A stretch of 41,058 bases of DNA from assembly GCA_036788215.1 (NCBI GenBank), contig DAIQNV010000029.1, positions 1 through 41,058 of the forward strand. The letters are read 5' to 3'. Under the pieces are notes generated by a model, which worked only from the letters and a program-made list of their open reading frames with translations, was not told where the DNA came from and searched no databases. The DNA is from DAIQNV01 sp036788215. Its GTDB lineage: Bacteria; Planctomycetota; Phycisphaerae; Phycisphaerales; UBA1924. Numbering within the stretch: the stretch's first letter is position 1; each line of letters begins with the position of its first letter. Positions 16,088 to 23,508 of this stretch are shown one piece after another. Both the position numbers and the translations under genes were made by a program.

Positions 16088-16893
16088 AAGTCGCCGTCAT
16101 CCTCTGTGCCGCGGGCGCCTCCACCCGCTACGCCGGCGGGCAGGACATCCTGGGCGGGGACCGCTCCAAGCTCGATGAGGACCTTGGGGGCCGGCCCGTC
16201 CTCCAGCGCGCCGTCGAGCTCTTCTGCCACCGCGACGAGGTCGGCGCCGTCCTCGTCGCCGGCCCGCACGACGAGGACGCCTTCGCCGCCTTCAGCCTGC
16301 GACACGCCGACCGTCTCTCCATGCTCGGCGCCGAGCTCGTCCGAGGGGGCCGGTCGCACCGCGCCGAGACCGTCGCCCGGGCCCTCGAGCACGTCCCCGC
16401 CGACGCGACCCACGTCGCGGTGCACGACGCCGCCCGCTGCATCACCCCGCCCGACCTGATCGACCGCCTCTTCGCCGCTGCCTCGAACCACCCCGCGGTC
16501 ATCCCGGGCATCGATGTCGCCGACACGATCAAGCGCGTCGACCCCGAGGGCGTCGACGAGGGCGATATCGACCCGCTCGCCGCCATCCTCGGCGCCGCCG
16601 GCAGCGGGCCCAGGCCCCGCGCCATCGTCGAGACCGTCGACCGCGCGAACCTCGTCGCTGTGCAGACCCCCCAGGTCTTCGAAACAGCCCTGCTGCGCCG
16701 GGCCTACGCCCAGCCGGGCTTCGAGACCGCCACCGACGACGCGGCCCTCATCGAGCGCCTGGGCGAGCGGGTGCTCGTCGTGCAGGGCGACCCCGCCAAC
16801 ATGAAGCTCACCCGCCAGCAGGATCTCCGGGTCATCCGAGCCCTGGGAGGCTTCAAGCCCCCCAGCGACCGCCCGACGCACAAAAAGTTCTGA
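16084..16893 (+). CDS. ispD: 2-C-methyl-D-erythritol 4-phosphate cytidylyltransferase
   Basis: A 269-residue cytosolic enzyme that joins CTP and methylerythritol phosphate in the MEP isoprenoid pathway. The CTP-binding loop AAGASTR (9-15) and Lys29 are present, as are VHDAAR (113-118), TPQVFETALL, TDDAALIE and the terminal GDPANMKLTRQQDL. It is longer than the usual ~230 residues: there is an extra GGQDILGGD loop after residue 17, and an insertion of about 25 residues around IDPLAAILGAAGSGPRP in the dimer-arm region. The C-terminal basic tail is also extra. It overlaps the DASS stop by 4 nt (ATGA). IspF, often the neighbour, is absent. A nucleotidyltransferase for another sugar is a less likely reading. 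Confidence 0.86.
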   Translation: MKVAVILCAAGASTRYAGGQDILGGDRSKLDEDLGGRPVLQRAVELFCHRDEVGAVLVAGPHDEDAFAAFSLRHADRLSMLGAELVRGGRSHRAETVARALEHVPADATHVAVHDAARCITPPDLIDRLFAAASNHPAVIPGIDVADTIKRVDPEGVDEGDIDPLAAILGAAGSGPRPRAIVETVDRANLVAVQTPQVFETALLRRAYAQPGFETATDDAALIERLGERVLVVQGDPANMKLTRQQDLRVIRALGGFKPPSDRPTHKKF

Positions 16894-17088
16894 ACGTGTC
16901 CGCTACGCCCGATCGATCGTGACAGCCGACGCACCCCACCCGCACCCCATCCTCGCCACGCCCACGCCCCACAGCCCCACCGCCACCCCGACCGCGACAG
17001 TTCGCACCCTCCGCGCATACAAACCGCACCCGTCGAGCCGGGTGCGGAGCACAACCGCACGGACGCGGACTTTCCCCCCACGAACCAG

Positions 17089-17112
17089 GCCGCCGGAGAC
17101 CCTTTCGGCGGC
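17089..17112. terminator. Hairpin between convergent ispD and lexA
   Basis: GCCGCCG (17089-17095) pairs with CGGCGGC (17106-17112) across a 10-nt loop, 34 nt beyond the lexA stop. The rest of 16894-17088 is C-rich and low in complexity, with no gene seen. Confidence 0.4.
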
Positions 17113-17146
17113 GTGATCCGTTCTGGAAGGTGCCGAGTGTCGCGGA

Positions 17147-17758
17147 TCAGAAGTACTTGCGGATTACGCCCTTGACGATGCCCTGCACCTGGCAGAACTT
17201 CACCCGGATCGGCTCGAAGTCGGGGTTGGCCGGCTGGAGGCGGATGTGGTCCTCCTCCTTATAAAAGGTCTTCAGCGTCGTGCTGCCATCCTCCAGGAGC
17301 GCGACGATCCGGTCGCCGTTGCGAGCGACCTGGGCCCGCTCGAGGAGGATGTAGTCCCCGTCGAGGATCCCCTCGTCCCGCATGCTCTCGCCCTCGACCC
17401 GAAGGGCGAAGGTGCTCTCCGCGTTATCGCCCCCCATGAGGTCCATGAGGTCGATCTCTTCGGTGTCCGCGACCTTCTCGATCGGGTAGCCCGCAGCGAT
17501 CTTGCCCACGAGCGGGAACTTCAAGGGCCGGCTCTCGTCCGGAACCGCGACGCCCTCAGCAATCGACAAAGAGCGTGCCTTGTTCGGCTCCCGCACGAGC
17601 GCGCCCTTCTTGATGAGCGCCTCGACATGCTCGAAGACCGTGACCTTGCTGACGCCGATCTCGTCGGCCAGCTCCTGCATGGTCGGGGAGTAGCCGCGAC
17701 GCACGCGGGAATCCCGAATCAGTTTCAGGATCCGCAGTTGCTTTGGGGTGAGATTCAT
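17147..17758 (-). CDS. lexA: LexA SOS repressor
   Basis: A 203-residue DNA-binding autoprotease that represses the SOS response until RecA filaments trigger self-cleavage. The winged helix (1-68) starts MNLTPKQLRILKLI and includes GYSPTMQELADEIGVSKVTVFEHV as recognition region. The cleavage site is Ala89-Gly90 in KIAAGYPIE. Ser125 (GESMRDEGI) and Lys163 (TLKTF) are the catalytic dyad, so self-cleavage should be intact. Length matches the family. Start ATG 17758 has GGAG 7 nt upstream; an 80-residue basic, Cys-rich extension of the frame is noise from the G-rich leader. The recognition helix differs from E. coli, so its operator is not predictable by analogy. Confidence 0.95.
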   Translation of the reverse strand: MNLTPKQLRILKLIRDSRVRRGYSPTMQELADEIGVSKVTVFEHVEALIKKGALVREPNKARSLSIAEGVAVPDESRPLKFPLVGKIAAGYPIEKVADTEEIDLMDLMGGDNAESTFALRVEGESMRDEGILDGDYILLERAQVARNGDRIVALLEDGSTTLKTFYKEEDHIRLQPANPDFEPIRVKFCQVQGIVKGVIRKYF

Positions 17759-17898
17759 CCATCGCTCCAAGGTTGTTCGCCACGATTGTCGGGGTACGCC
17801 CCCTGGACCGCAGCGAGGTGGACAGAACACACACAGACGCTTGCACCGCAGCCAGACGAGCCCCCTGACCCGCCAGCACATCGGCACACAAAGACCAG

Positions 17899-17944
17899 CC
17901 CGACCCACCCCGCACCCCAACCCGCCCCGCACCCCGCACCCCAC
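17899..17944 (-). repeat. G-run tract in the lexA leader (possible G-quadruplex)
   Basis: The minus strand carries at least eight runs of three or four G with 1-3 nt spacers, built on a GGGGTGC repeat. It lies about 140-190 nt before the lexA start, within the likely transcript. A DNA or RNA G-quadruplex is possible but untested. Confidence 0.5.
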
Positions 17945-18136
17945 GCGACCTTGGCCCCGATCCCGCCCCCGGACCACCCTGGCCGACCCGCCCAGCAAGC
18001 AAGCGGCTCACCCACGACACCCGTCCGCCCCGCCCCCCGGCGAGCACCCTCTGGTACGAGCCCTGACCGAGGATCGCCAGCGGCGCCGACCCGGGAACAC
18101 CGACCGGGCCCCCCGGGGGCCCGCTCCGCGTGTCGC

Positions 18137-18152
18137 ACAGAATTGTGTCTGT
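18137..18152. promoter_or_regulatory. Palindrome ACAGA-N6-TCTGT upstream of lexA
   Basis: ACAGAATTGTGTCTGT is a perfect 5-bp inverted repeat with a 6-nt centre. A partial copy (ACAGAACACACACAGA) occurs near 17823. It is a candidate LexA operator by location only. Confidence 0.25.
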
Positions 18153-18219
18153 TCGTCCGTTCATGTCGCTGATCTGAGGGATGGTCCTCGGGACCCCATT
18201 CGTCGGTCCCTCCATGGGC

Positions 18220-18247
18220 ATCCTATCAAAATTCGTATGGCGATCAA
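18220..18247 (-). promoter_or_regulatory. Candidate promoter upstream of lexA (TTGATC-16-TAGGAT)
   Basis: The -35 TTGATC (18247-18242) and -10 TAGGAT (18225-18220) are separated by 16 bp in a locally AT-rich patch. The start would be near 18213, leaving a leader of about 455 nt to lexA. Confidence 0.4.
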
Positions 18248-18450
18248 CCCAGATTTGGAGAAAGATCGGTTTCTGAAACCCAAGCCGAGCAGCCGTCAGG
18301 GTCGCCCACAGGTCGATCAAACCCCTCCTCTTGCTCAGCAGGGGTTGGTGCTGGTTCCCGGGAGCGACAAAAAGATCACGTGAATCAGTTGCAGCCAAGG
18401 GCCCAGGAGGCCGCATAAATGGGGCGGCTTTCGGAGCCCGTTCGAGGGAA

Positions 18451-18480
18451 AGCATATCGGAAACCCGGGTCTCCCCGCAA
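18451..18480 (-). promoter_or_regulatory. Candidate distal promoter upstream of lexA (TTGCGG-18-TATGCT)
   Basis: The -35 TTGCGG (18480-18475) and -10 TATGCT (18456-18451) have 18-bp spacing. The transcript would run toward lexA, about 690 nt away, or make a separate small RNA. Confidence 0.35.
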
Positions 18481-18603
18481 CCGGGCGCGTCGATTGCCTC
18501 AAAACCAACCCGACTTCCCGGTCGCCTAGCGTCACCCGCACGCTCGATGCGGAGCCAAACACCCGCACTGAGTGTTTCCCCTCAGTTCAGCGCCTGCGCG
18601 TCC

Positions 18604-19839
18604 TCAATGGCGACGACGGATCCGTGTCCCGTCCCGCGCGACGAGACCCCCGAGTTCGAGGATCGTCAACTGCGCGCGCACGACCGACGGCTCAAGCCCG
18701 CACCGGGCCGAGAGTTCATCGAGTGTCATCGCGCCATCGAGCGCGCTGAAGACCGTCCCCGCGTTGCCCGTTGGAACGGGCGCTGTCGCAACGGGCTCAG
18801 CGGGTCGCGACCGCGCCCCGGAGGGCGGACCCGGCGCAGGCTCGATCGTGGTAGGGCTTTCTGACCCCTTCCCGCCGAAGAGCGCGCCCTCCGCATACCG
18901 GTCCGCGTGTTTGCCATGGTGGGCGAACCACGCGGGATGCTCCAGCGCGCGCAGCACGTCCCCGGGCTCGATGATCAGCGTCGCCCCATCCCGGAGCAGT
19001 TCCAGAGATCCGCGGCACGTCTCGCTGTCAACGCGACCGGGCAGGGCCATGACTTCCCGACCGTGTTCCTCCGCCGCTTGGCGCGCCGTGATGAGCGCGC
19101 CGGACTTCCGCCCCGCCTCGACCACGAGCACGCCCAGGCTCAGCCCGGAGATGATCCGGTTGCGCCGCGGAAACTGTTCAGCCGCCGGAGCGGTGCGGCA
19201 GGGCAACTCGCTGACGATCGCCCCGCCCGCTTCCGCGATGTCGTCGTACAGGGCCGCGTGCTCGGGCGGGTAGGGCTGCAGCAGCCCGGACCCCAGCACC
19301 ACGACGGTGGTGCCCCCTGCGCGGAGGGTGCCCCGGTGGGCCGCCGCGTCGATGCCCCGTGCCCCGCCCGAGGTGATCGTGAGCCCCGCGCGGGCCAGGG
19401 CACCGGCGAACTTCTCCGCCTGCTCGATCCCGTAGGCGGAGGCCCGCCTCGAGCCCACCATCGCGACGGATGGCCTCGCGGTCAGGGCCTCGGGGTTGCC
19501 CCGCACCAGCAGCACCGGCGGCGCATCGGAGAGCGCCGCGAGCATTTCCGGGTACCCGGGTGTCCCGCGCACGAGCGCCCGCCCCCCGATGCGTTCGAGA
19601 TCCAGGAGTTCCTCCTCCACCCGGTCCGCGACGGTCTTGAAGGCGCGGACCGCCGACTCCGCGACCTTGGCCCCGATCCCGGGGACGCTCGTCAGCGCCG
19701 AGGGCGACGCCGACAGCACCGCCTCCGCGGACCCGAACCGCTCCAGGAGCGCCGCGATCCGCACCGGGCCTAGCCCGGGCGCGAGCCAGAGCGACAGGGC
19801 GGCCCGGGTCGCCCCGGTGGACTCGTGCGCACCGTCCAT
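18604..19839 (-). CDS. dprA: DNA-processing protein DprA
   Basis: A 411-residue cytosolic protein that binds incoming single-stranded DNA during natural transformation and loads RecA. The N-terminal helix-hairpin-helix region (about 10-75) includes SVPGIGAKVAESAVRAF. The Rossmann-like core has MVGSRRASAYGIEQAEKFA, TSGGARGIDAAAH and FPRRNRIISGLS. ALPGRVDSETCRGSLELLRDGA closes it. After a Pro-rich linker comes the winged-helix tail, VFSALDGAMTLDELSARCGLEPSVV. Domain order is complete. Start ATG 19839 overlaps the stop of the preceding lipoprotein by 1 nt (TGATG); the 116-codon longer frame is a shadow of that gene. No other competence genes are in the window. Confidence 0.94.
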   Translation of the reverse strand: MDGAHESTGATRAALSLWLAPGLGPVRIAALLERFGSAEAVLSASPSALTSVPGIGAKVAESAVRAFKTVADRVEEELLDLERIGGRALVRGTPGYPEMLAALSDAPPVLLVRGNPEALTARPSVAMVGSRRASAYGIEQAEKFAGALARAGLTITSGGARGIDAAAHRGTLRAGGTTVVVLGSGLLQPYPPEHAALYDDIAEAGGAIVSELPCRTAPAAEQFPRRNRIISGLSLGVLVVEAGRKSGALITARQAAEEHGREVMALPGRVDSETCRGSLELLRDGATLIIEPGDVLRALEHPAWFAHHGKHADRYAEGALFGGKGSESPTTIEPAPGPPSGARSRPAEPVATAPVPTGNAGTVFSALDGAMTLDELSARCGLEPSVVRAQLTILELGGLVARDGTRIRRRH

Positions 19840-20321
19840 CAGTTCCCGTCTCCCGCGCCGCCCTCGACGGGCCTGTAGGGCACGCCCTCCTTGGCTTGCT
19901 CGTACTCCAGGACACGGGCATACGCCGAGACATCCTCCGGCGCCAGAACATCCGTGCGCACGAGCTGTTCCACGATCACCGGCGCGTAGACGAACGCCGG
20001 ATTGGGCCTGCGGAGCGAGACGAAGAGCCTGCGCTCGTCCGCCTTCTGCACCGATCGGTCGAAGGTGACGTCCCACCCCGGGCTCGGGCTCTCGACCTTC
20101 AGGTGGTAGACCCCGTCGCGGGTGACGACCTCGATCGGGGGACCCTCGTAGGCCCCGGTCGCGATCGCGGGCCCGCTCGAGCCACACCCCGGGAGGGCGA
20201 GGGTGACGAACGCCAGCCCGATCGTCGCGATCGCGAGGGGCGGGCGGAAGGGGCGTCGGGCCCGAGTGATGCGGGGGCGCGGCGGCGCGCCGATGATTCG
20301 GTGTCTCGCGGTCGGTGTCAT
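19839..20321 (-). CDS. Putative lipoprotein upstream of dprA
   Basis: A 160-residue protein not recognised from any named family. A long basic N-terminus (about 28 residues, 8+ Arg) precedes a hydrophobic helix and the lipobox LALPGC, so Cys46 would be lipidated after signal peptidase II cleavage. The mature part includes VVTRDGVYHLKVESPSPGWDVTFDRSVQKADERRLFVSLRRPNP, a beta-rich stretch, and an acidic C-terminal helix. ATG 20321 follows a TAGCCT box by 6 nt, suggesting a leaderless message. The stop overlaps the dprA start by 1 nt. Whether it shares a job with DprA is unknown. Confidence 0.72.
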   Translation of the reverse strand: MTPTARHRIIGAPPRPRITRARRPFRPPLAIATIGLAFVTLALPGCGSSGPAIATGAYEGPPIEVVTRDGVYHLKVESPSPGWDVTFDRSVQKADERRLFVSLRRPNPAFVYAPVIVEQLVRTDVLAPEDVSAYARVLEYEQAKEGVPYRPVEGGAGDGN

Positions 20322-20327
20322 ACCCTT

Positions 20328-20333
20328 AGGCTA
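20328..20333 (-). promoter_or_regulatory. Candidate -10 box (TAGCCT) for the lipoprotein-dprA operon
   Basis: On the minus strand TAGCCT is followed by 6 nt and ATG 20321. No Shine-Dalgarno is present. Spacing is identical to that at the FkbM gene. Confidence 0.4.
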
Positions 20334-20373
20334 ACCGAACACGAGGTCGGCCTCCCAAGGAGTTTCCCTTTAC

Positions 20374-21792
20374 ATGCCCGAGCCCGCCCCATCCCCCCTC
20401 CGACGCGTGCTGGCCTCCGGTCTGCGCCTCTCGGGGCGCCTCATGGCCTGGCTGGCCCGCCGGGGTTGGGCCCGCGCCGTCCGCGCCCCCGCGAGCACCC
20501 TCGTCGTCGCCTGCGTCGCGGTCATCCTGGTCATGGCGACCGGGCTCGTCGCGTGCGACCTGCAGCAGAAGACCCGCCCCCGCCCGGAGCCCCTCGCGGG
20601 CATCGAGCCCCTCGTCCGCATCCGCGTCGCGGAGGAGCAGCCCGAGGTCAGGATCGACAGCGACCGCCCGGTCGAGGGCGCTCCCATCCTCGCCTTTGTG
20701 CACCTCGCGTCCGACGACCTGCAGGACTCCGTCCGCCTCACCGCCCCCGTCCTCGTCGACGCGGTCGGCGCCTCCATCCGCGTCCGCGGCGCGAACGGCG
20801 CGACCCGGTCCTTCCCCGAGGGCGTGATGGTCCAGATCCGCGCCACCGGGCACGGGCTCTCGATCGGCGGGCGGGCCTACGGGCCCGTCCTGCTCGCCCG
20901 GGCGCGCACCGACGCCTCCCCCGTCGCGGTGGACATCGCCGCGGAACTCCCGATGGAGTCCTACATCGCGGGCGTCTCTTCAGCCGAACTCGTGCGGGGC
21001 TGGTCCCTAGCCGCCTTCCGCGCCCAGGCGATCGCAGCACGGAGCTACGCGAGCCACCAGCGCGAACGCGCCCGGAACATGAACCGCTGGTACGACCTCG
21101 ACTCAACCACCCGCGACCAGGCCTTCAACGGGCTCACCGACGACCCGACCGCGATCCAGGGCGCCGAGAGCACACGCGGGATCGTCCTCACCTGGCAGGG
21201 TCGCGTCCTCCGCGCGTACTACTCCAGCACCTGCGGCGGTCGCCCCGCGTCCGCAGCGGACGTCTGGACCACCGGTCCCGGGCTCGAGTTCAACAAGCCC
21301 CTGCCCCTGCAGGCCCGGGAGCGGGCCTGCGCCTGCGACGCCTCCCCCCTGTACCGCTGGGAACGCGAGCGACCCGGGGGCGAGACCGCCCAGCGCCTCG
21401 CGGCGTGGGGCACCCGCCAGGGCCACGCGGTCGGAAGGCTCACCGGGCTCCGCGACATCGAGGTCGCGGAACGCAACGCGGTCGACCGCCCGAGCCGCTA
21501 CCGCATCCGCGACGGGCGGGGACGCACCTACAGCCTCGCTGCGGAAGAACTGCGCGTCGCCCTCAACACCGCCGGGCCTGGGCTCCCCGACATCACGCGC
21601 CAAACCCGCACCCCCAGCGGCGACTTCGAGGCCCGCGTGAGCGAGGACCGGGTCTTCCTCGACGGTCGAGGCTTCGGGCACGGGGTGGGCCTCTGCCAGT
21701 TCGGCGCCCAGGGGCTCGCGGAGCAGGGCCGGACCTACATCGAGATCCTGGGGCTCTACTACCCCGGGGCACGCATCCAGCGCTGGTGGTGA
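20374..21792 (+). CDS. SpoIID/LytB-domain protein (putative lytic transglycosylase)
   Basis: A 472-residue exported or membrane-anchored protein. ATG 20374 has AAGGAG 11 nt upstream. One hydrophobic segment (about 42-60, ending LVACD) anchors it and resembles a lipobox. The SpoIID domain (about 170-472) shows ELPMESYIAGVSSAE, FRAQAIAARSYA, YYSSTCGG and FGHGVGLCQFGAQGLA, ending with ILGLYYPGARI; these match the family core. SpoIID cleaves denuded glycan strands during sporulation, but domain relatives occur in non-sporulating bacteria and act on peptidoglycan. Residues ~300-380 include a CACD insert. It is divergent from the lipoprotein-dprA operon and only 10 nt from a convergent small gene. 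Confidence 0.88.
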   Translation: MPEPAPSPLRRVLASGLRLSGRLMAWLARRGWARAVRAPASTLVVACVAVILVMATGLVACDLQQKTRPRPEPLAGIEPLVRIRVAEEQPEVRIDSDRPVEGAPILAFVHLASDDLQDSVRLTAPVLVDAVGASIRVRGANGATRSFPEGVMVQIRATGHGLSIGGRAYGPVLLARARTDASPVAVDIAAELPMESYIAGVSSAELVRGWSLAAFRAQAIAARSYASHQRERARNMNRWYDLDSTTRDQAFNGLTDDPTAIQGAESTRGIVLTWQGRVLRAYYSSTCGGRPASAADVWTTGPGLEFNKPLPLQARERACACDASPLYRWERERPGGETAQRLAAWGTRQGHAVGRLTGLRDIEVAERNAVDRPSRYRIRDGRGRTYSLAAEELRVALNTAGPGLPDITRQTRTPSGDFEARVSEDRVFLDGRGFGHGVGLCQFGAQGLAEQGRTYIEILGLYYPGARIQRWW

Positions 21793-21802
21793 GGGATCGC
21801 GC

Positions 21803-22111
21803 TCAGGCGATGATGTCGATGAGGCTGCCCGGGTCCGGGGCGATCCAGCTCTTCGCTGCAGCGGAGGTGTACCCCTGCGGGACCGCGACCAGGACCGTCC
21901 GCTCGACCGGGGTCACCTTCACCGGAGCGACATCCCCGATCCGGGCGACGACGGGGCGATGGGCGTCCGCGTCCCAGGAGCCTGGCCGGTCGCCCCGTTC
22001 ACAGGGGGCGACAGGGGGCTGACGCTCGGGCTGACGCTCGATGCGCAGCGGGTGCGACCAGGGCCGGCAATGGCCCCACGCAAGCCCGTTCTCGCACGCG
22101 TCGATCCGCAT
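21803..22111 (-). CDS. Hypothetical small protein
   Basis: A 102-residue protein, not recognised. Third codon positions are strongly G/C throughout, which supports a real gene filling an otherwise empty gap. There is no signal peptide or membrane helix. The N-terminal half is Arg/Pro/His-rich. The C-terminal half (DVAPVKVTPVERTVLVAVPQ, then GYTSAAAKSWIA) reads like a small beta domain and ends SLIDIIA. ATG 22111 has no good ribosome site, so the start is uncertain. It converges on the SpoIID gene, and a perfect inverted repeat (22170-22200) lies just upstream. Confidence 0.5.
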   Translation of the reverse strand: MRIDACENGLAWGHCRPWSHPLRIERQPERQPPVAPCERGDRPGSWDADAHRPVVARIGDVAPVKVTPVERTVLVAVPQGYTSAAAKSWIAPDPGSLIDIIA

Positions 22112-22169
22112 GGGAGGTGGAGAGGCGAGAAGCGTGCCAACCGCCAGCGTCCGAGAAAAACCGGCTTTC

Positions 22170-22200
22170 TGGGTCCGTAACGGAGGTCTTCACGGACCCA
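22170..22200. repeat. Perfect 9-bp inverted repeat between divergent genes
   Basis: TGGGTCCGT (22170-22178) and ACGGACCCA (22192-22200) flank a 13-nt centre. It lies 57 nt before queA and 58 nt before the small hypothetical gene. An adjacent AGAAA/TTTCT pair sits at its left. It could be an operator or an RNA hairpin; no T-run follows. Confidence 0.6.
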
Positions 22201-22241
22201 CACCCCGGCGCCGTTGCCTGTGGGCAACACGCGCCGTGGCG

Positions 22242-22247
22242 TAGACT
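22242..22247 (+). promoter_or_regulatory. Candidate -10 box (TAGACT) for queA
   Basis: TAGACT ends 9 nt before ATG 22257, giving a leader of 0-3 nt. No Shine-Dalgarno is present. A TTGCCT upstream is 22 bp away, too far for a standard -35. Confidence 0.4.
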
Positions 22248-22256
22248 CGACCCTCG

Positions 22257-23387
22257 ATGCGCACGGACGAGCTCGATTTCGACCTTCCCCGCGAGCTGAT
22301 CGCGACGCGACCCGCCGACCCCCGGGACTCGGCCCGCCTGCTCGTCGTCCGTCGCGAGGGCCACGAGCACCGGCGCATCCGCGACCTGCCCGAGATCCTG
22401 CGGGCGACGGACACGATCGTGTTCAACGCGACCAGGGTCCTCCCGGCACGGTTCGAGGGGGAGAACCTCGACACCGGGGGGCGCGTGCAGGGCCTGTGGC
22501 TGCGGGATGTCGGCGCCGGGGACGGACGGGCGTGGGAGGTGATGCTCAAGGCCCGTCGGCACCGCCCGGGCCGGCGGATCGGCCTGCGCGACGCGACCGG
22601 CGCTGACACCGGCATCGTGCTGACGATCCGCGAGCGCTCCGACGAGGAAGAGGGCGCCTGGGTGGTCGGCGTCGAGGGGGGCGAGGCGGGCGAATCGACC
22701 GAGGCGCTGCTCGGGCGGGCGGGCATGACGCCCCTGCCCCCCTACATCCTGAGCCGGCGCAAGGAAGCGGGGGAGGAGATCGCCGACGAACTCGACCGGG
22801 CGGCGTACCAGACCGTGTTCGCCCACGGGAATGCGGCGCCGGCTCCCGGGGTGGGGGCCGCCGGCTCCGTCGCGGCTCCGACCGCCGGCCTGCACTTCAC
22901 GCCCGAGCTGCTCGGGACGCTGGCGGACCGGGGCGTCCGTGAGACCGAGGTGACGCTGCACGTCGGCGCGGGCACCTTCAAGAGCGTGGAGACGGAAACG
23001 GTCGAGGAGCACCCGATGCACGCGGAGTGGTGCATGATGGGCGAGGGCGCCCTGCGGGAGGTCTTCCACTCGCCCGAGCGCCGCATCGTCGCGGTGGGCT
23101 CGACCGCGACCAGGACGATCGAGAGCTACGCGCAGGTGCTGGAGCGCGGGGAGCCCGCGCCGGAGTGGCTCGAGACGAGGCTCCTCATCAGCCCGGGCTA
23201 CCGCTGGCGAAGGGTGGGGGCGCTCCTGACCAACTTCCACCTGCCCCGGTCGACGCTCCTGGCGATGGTCGGGGCGGTCGTGCCCGGGGGGATCGACCGG
23301 GTGCGGGCGCTCTACGCGGAGGCGGTGCGGGAGGAGTACCGGTTCTTCAGCTACGGGGACGCGATGCTGATCCTGCCCGACGAGTGA
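22257..23387 (+). CDS. queA: tRNA preQ1(34) S-adenosylmethionine ribosyltransferase-isomerase
   Basis: A 376-residue cytosolic enzyme that transfers the ribosyl part of SAM to preQ1 in tRNA, making epoxyqueuosine. The start MRTDELDFDLPRELIATRP and ARLLVV are typical, as are DTIVFNATRVLPARF, PLPPYILSR, APTAGLHFTPELL, the GAGTFKSVETETVEEHPMHAEW region and the terminal TNFHLPRSTLLAMV...YRFFSYGDAMLI. It is slightly longer than the usual ~345, with extra acidic loops near 120-150 and in the middle. It appears monocistronic, with its own candidate -10 box and a G-rich gap before murE. No other queuosine genes are present. Confidence 0.95.
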   Translation: MRTDELDFDLPRELIATRPADPRDSARLLVVRREGHEHRRIRDLPEILRATDTIVFNATRVLPARFEGENLDTGGRVQGLWLRDVGAGDGRAWEVMLKARRHRPGRRIGLRDATGADTGIVLTIRERSDEEEGAWVVGVEGGEAGESTEALLGRAGMTPLPPYILSRRKEAGEEIADELDRAAYQTVFAHGNAAPAPGVGAAGSVAAPTAGLHFTPELLGTLADRGVRETEVTLHVGAGTFKSVETETVEEHPMHAEWCMMGEGALREVFHSPERRIVAVGSTATRTIESYAQVLERGEPAPEWLETRLLISPGYRWRRVGALLTNFHLPRSTLLAMVGAVVPGGIDRVRALYAEAVREEYRFFSYGDAMLILPDE

Positions 23388-23398
23388 CCGGGGCGGGC

Positions 23399-23455
23399 GA
23401 AGTGGAGGGGGTGGGGTGGGGTAGGAGTGGGGCTTGAGGTGGGGGTGGCGGGCGG
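23399..23455 (+). repeat. G-run tract between queA and murE
   Basis: The plus strand carries many runs of three to six G with short spacers (GGAGGGGGTGGGGTGGGG and onward). It precedes a TAGGGT box (23466-23471) and the murE start at 23509. It is a possible G-quadruplex near the murE promoter, and recalls the lexA leader tract. Confidence 0.5.
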
Positions 23456-23508
23456 CCCGTGCCGATAGGGTGTGGGCGGAATCGGGCGCGAGCGGAAAGG
23501 GGCCGGCG

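Larger units (their letters stand above)
17759..18603 (-). other. Long non-coding region upstream of lexA
   Basis: 845 bases separate lexA from the dprA stop. On the minus strand I see two promoter-like pairs (18451-18480 and 18220-18247), a hairpin GGGACC/GGTCCC at 18190-18210, a palindrome at 18137-18152 and a G-run tract at 17899-17944. A weak hairpin AAACAC/GTGTTT near 18560 may end dprA. Open frames here lack codon bias and family resemblance. I looked for RNase P, SRP and tRNA signatures and saw none. Confidence 0.5.

Noticed and set aside
17759..17998. 80-residue N-terminal extension of LexA
   Set aside because: LexA family proteins begin at the MNLTPKQ equivalent. The extension is translated G-rich leader with many Cys and Arg.
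18331..18420. SRP-RNA-like words (GGTGCTGGTT and GCAGCCAAGG) upstream of lexA
   Set aside because: The conserved apical GGAAG/GNRA-flanking bases and pairing are missing, so it is not the SRP RNA.
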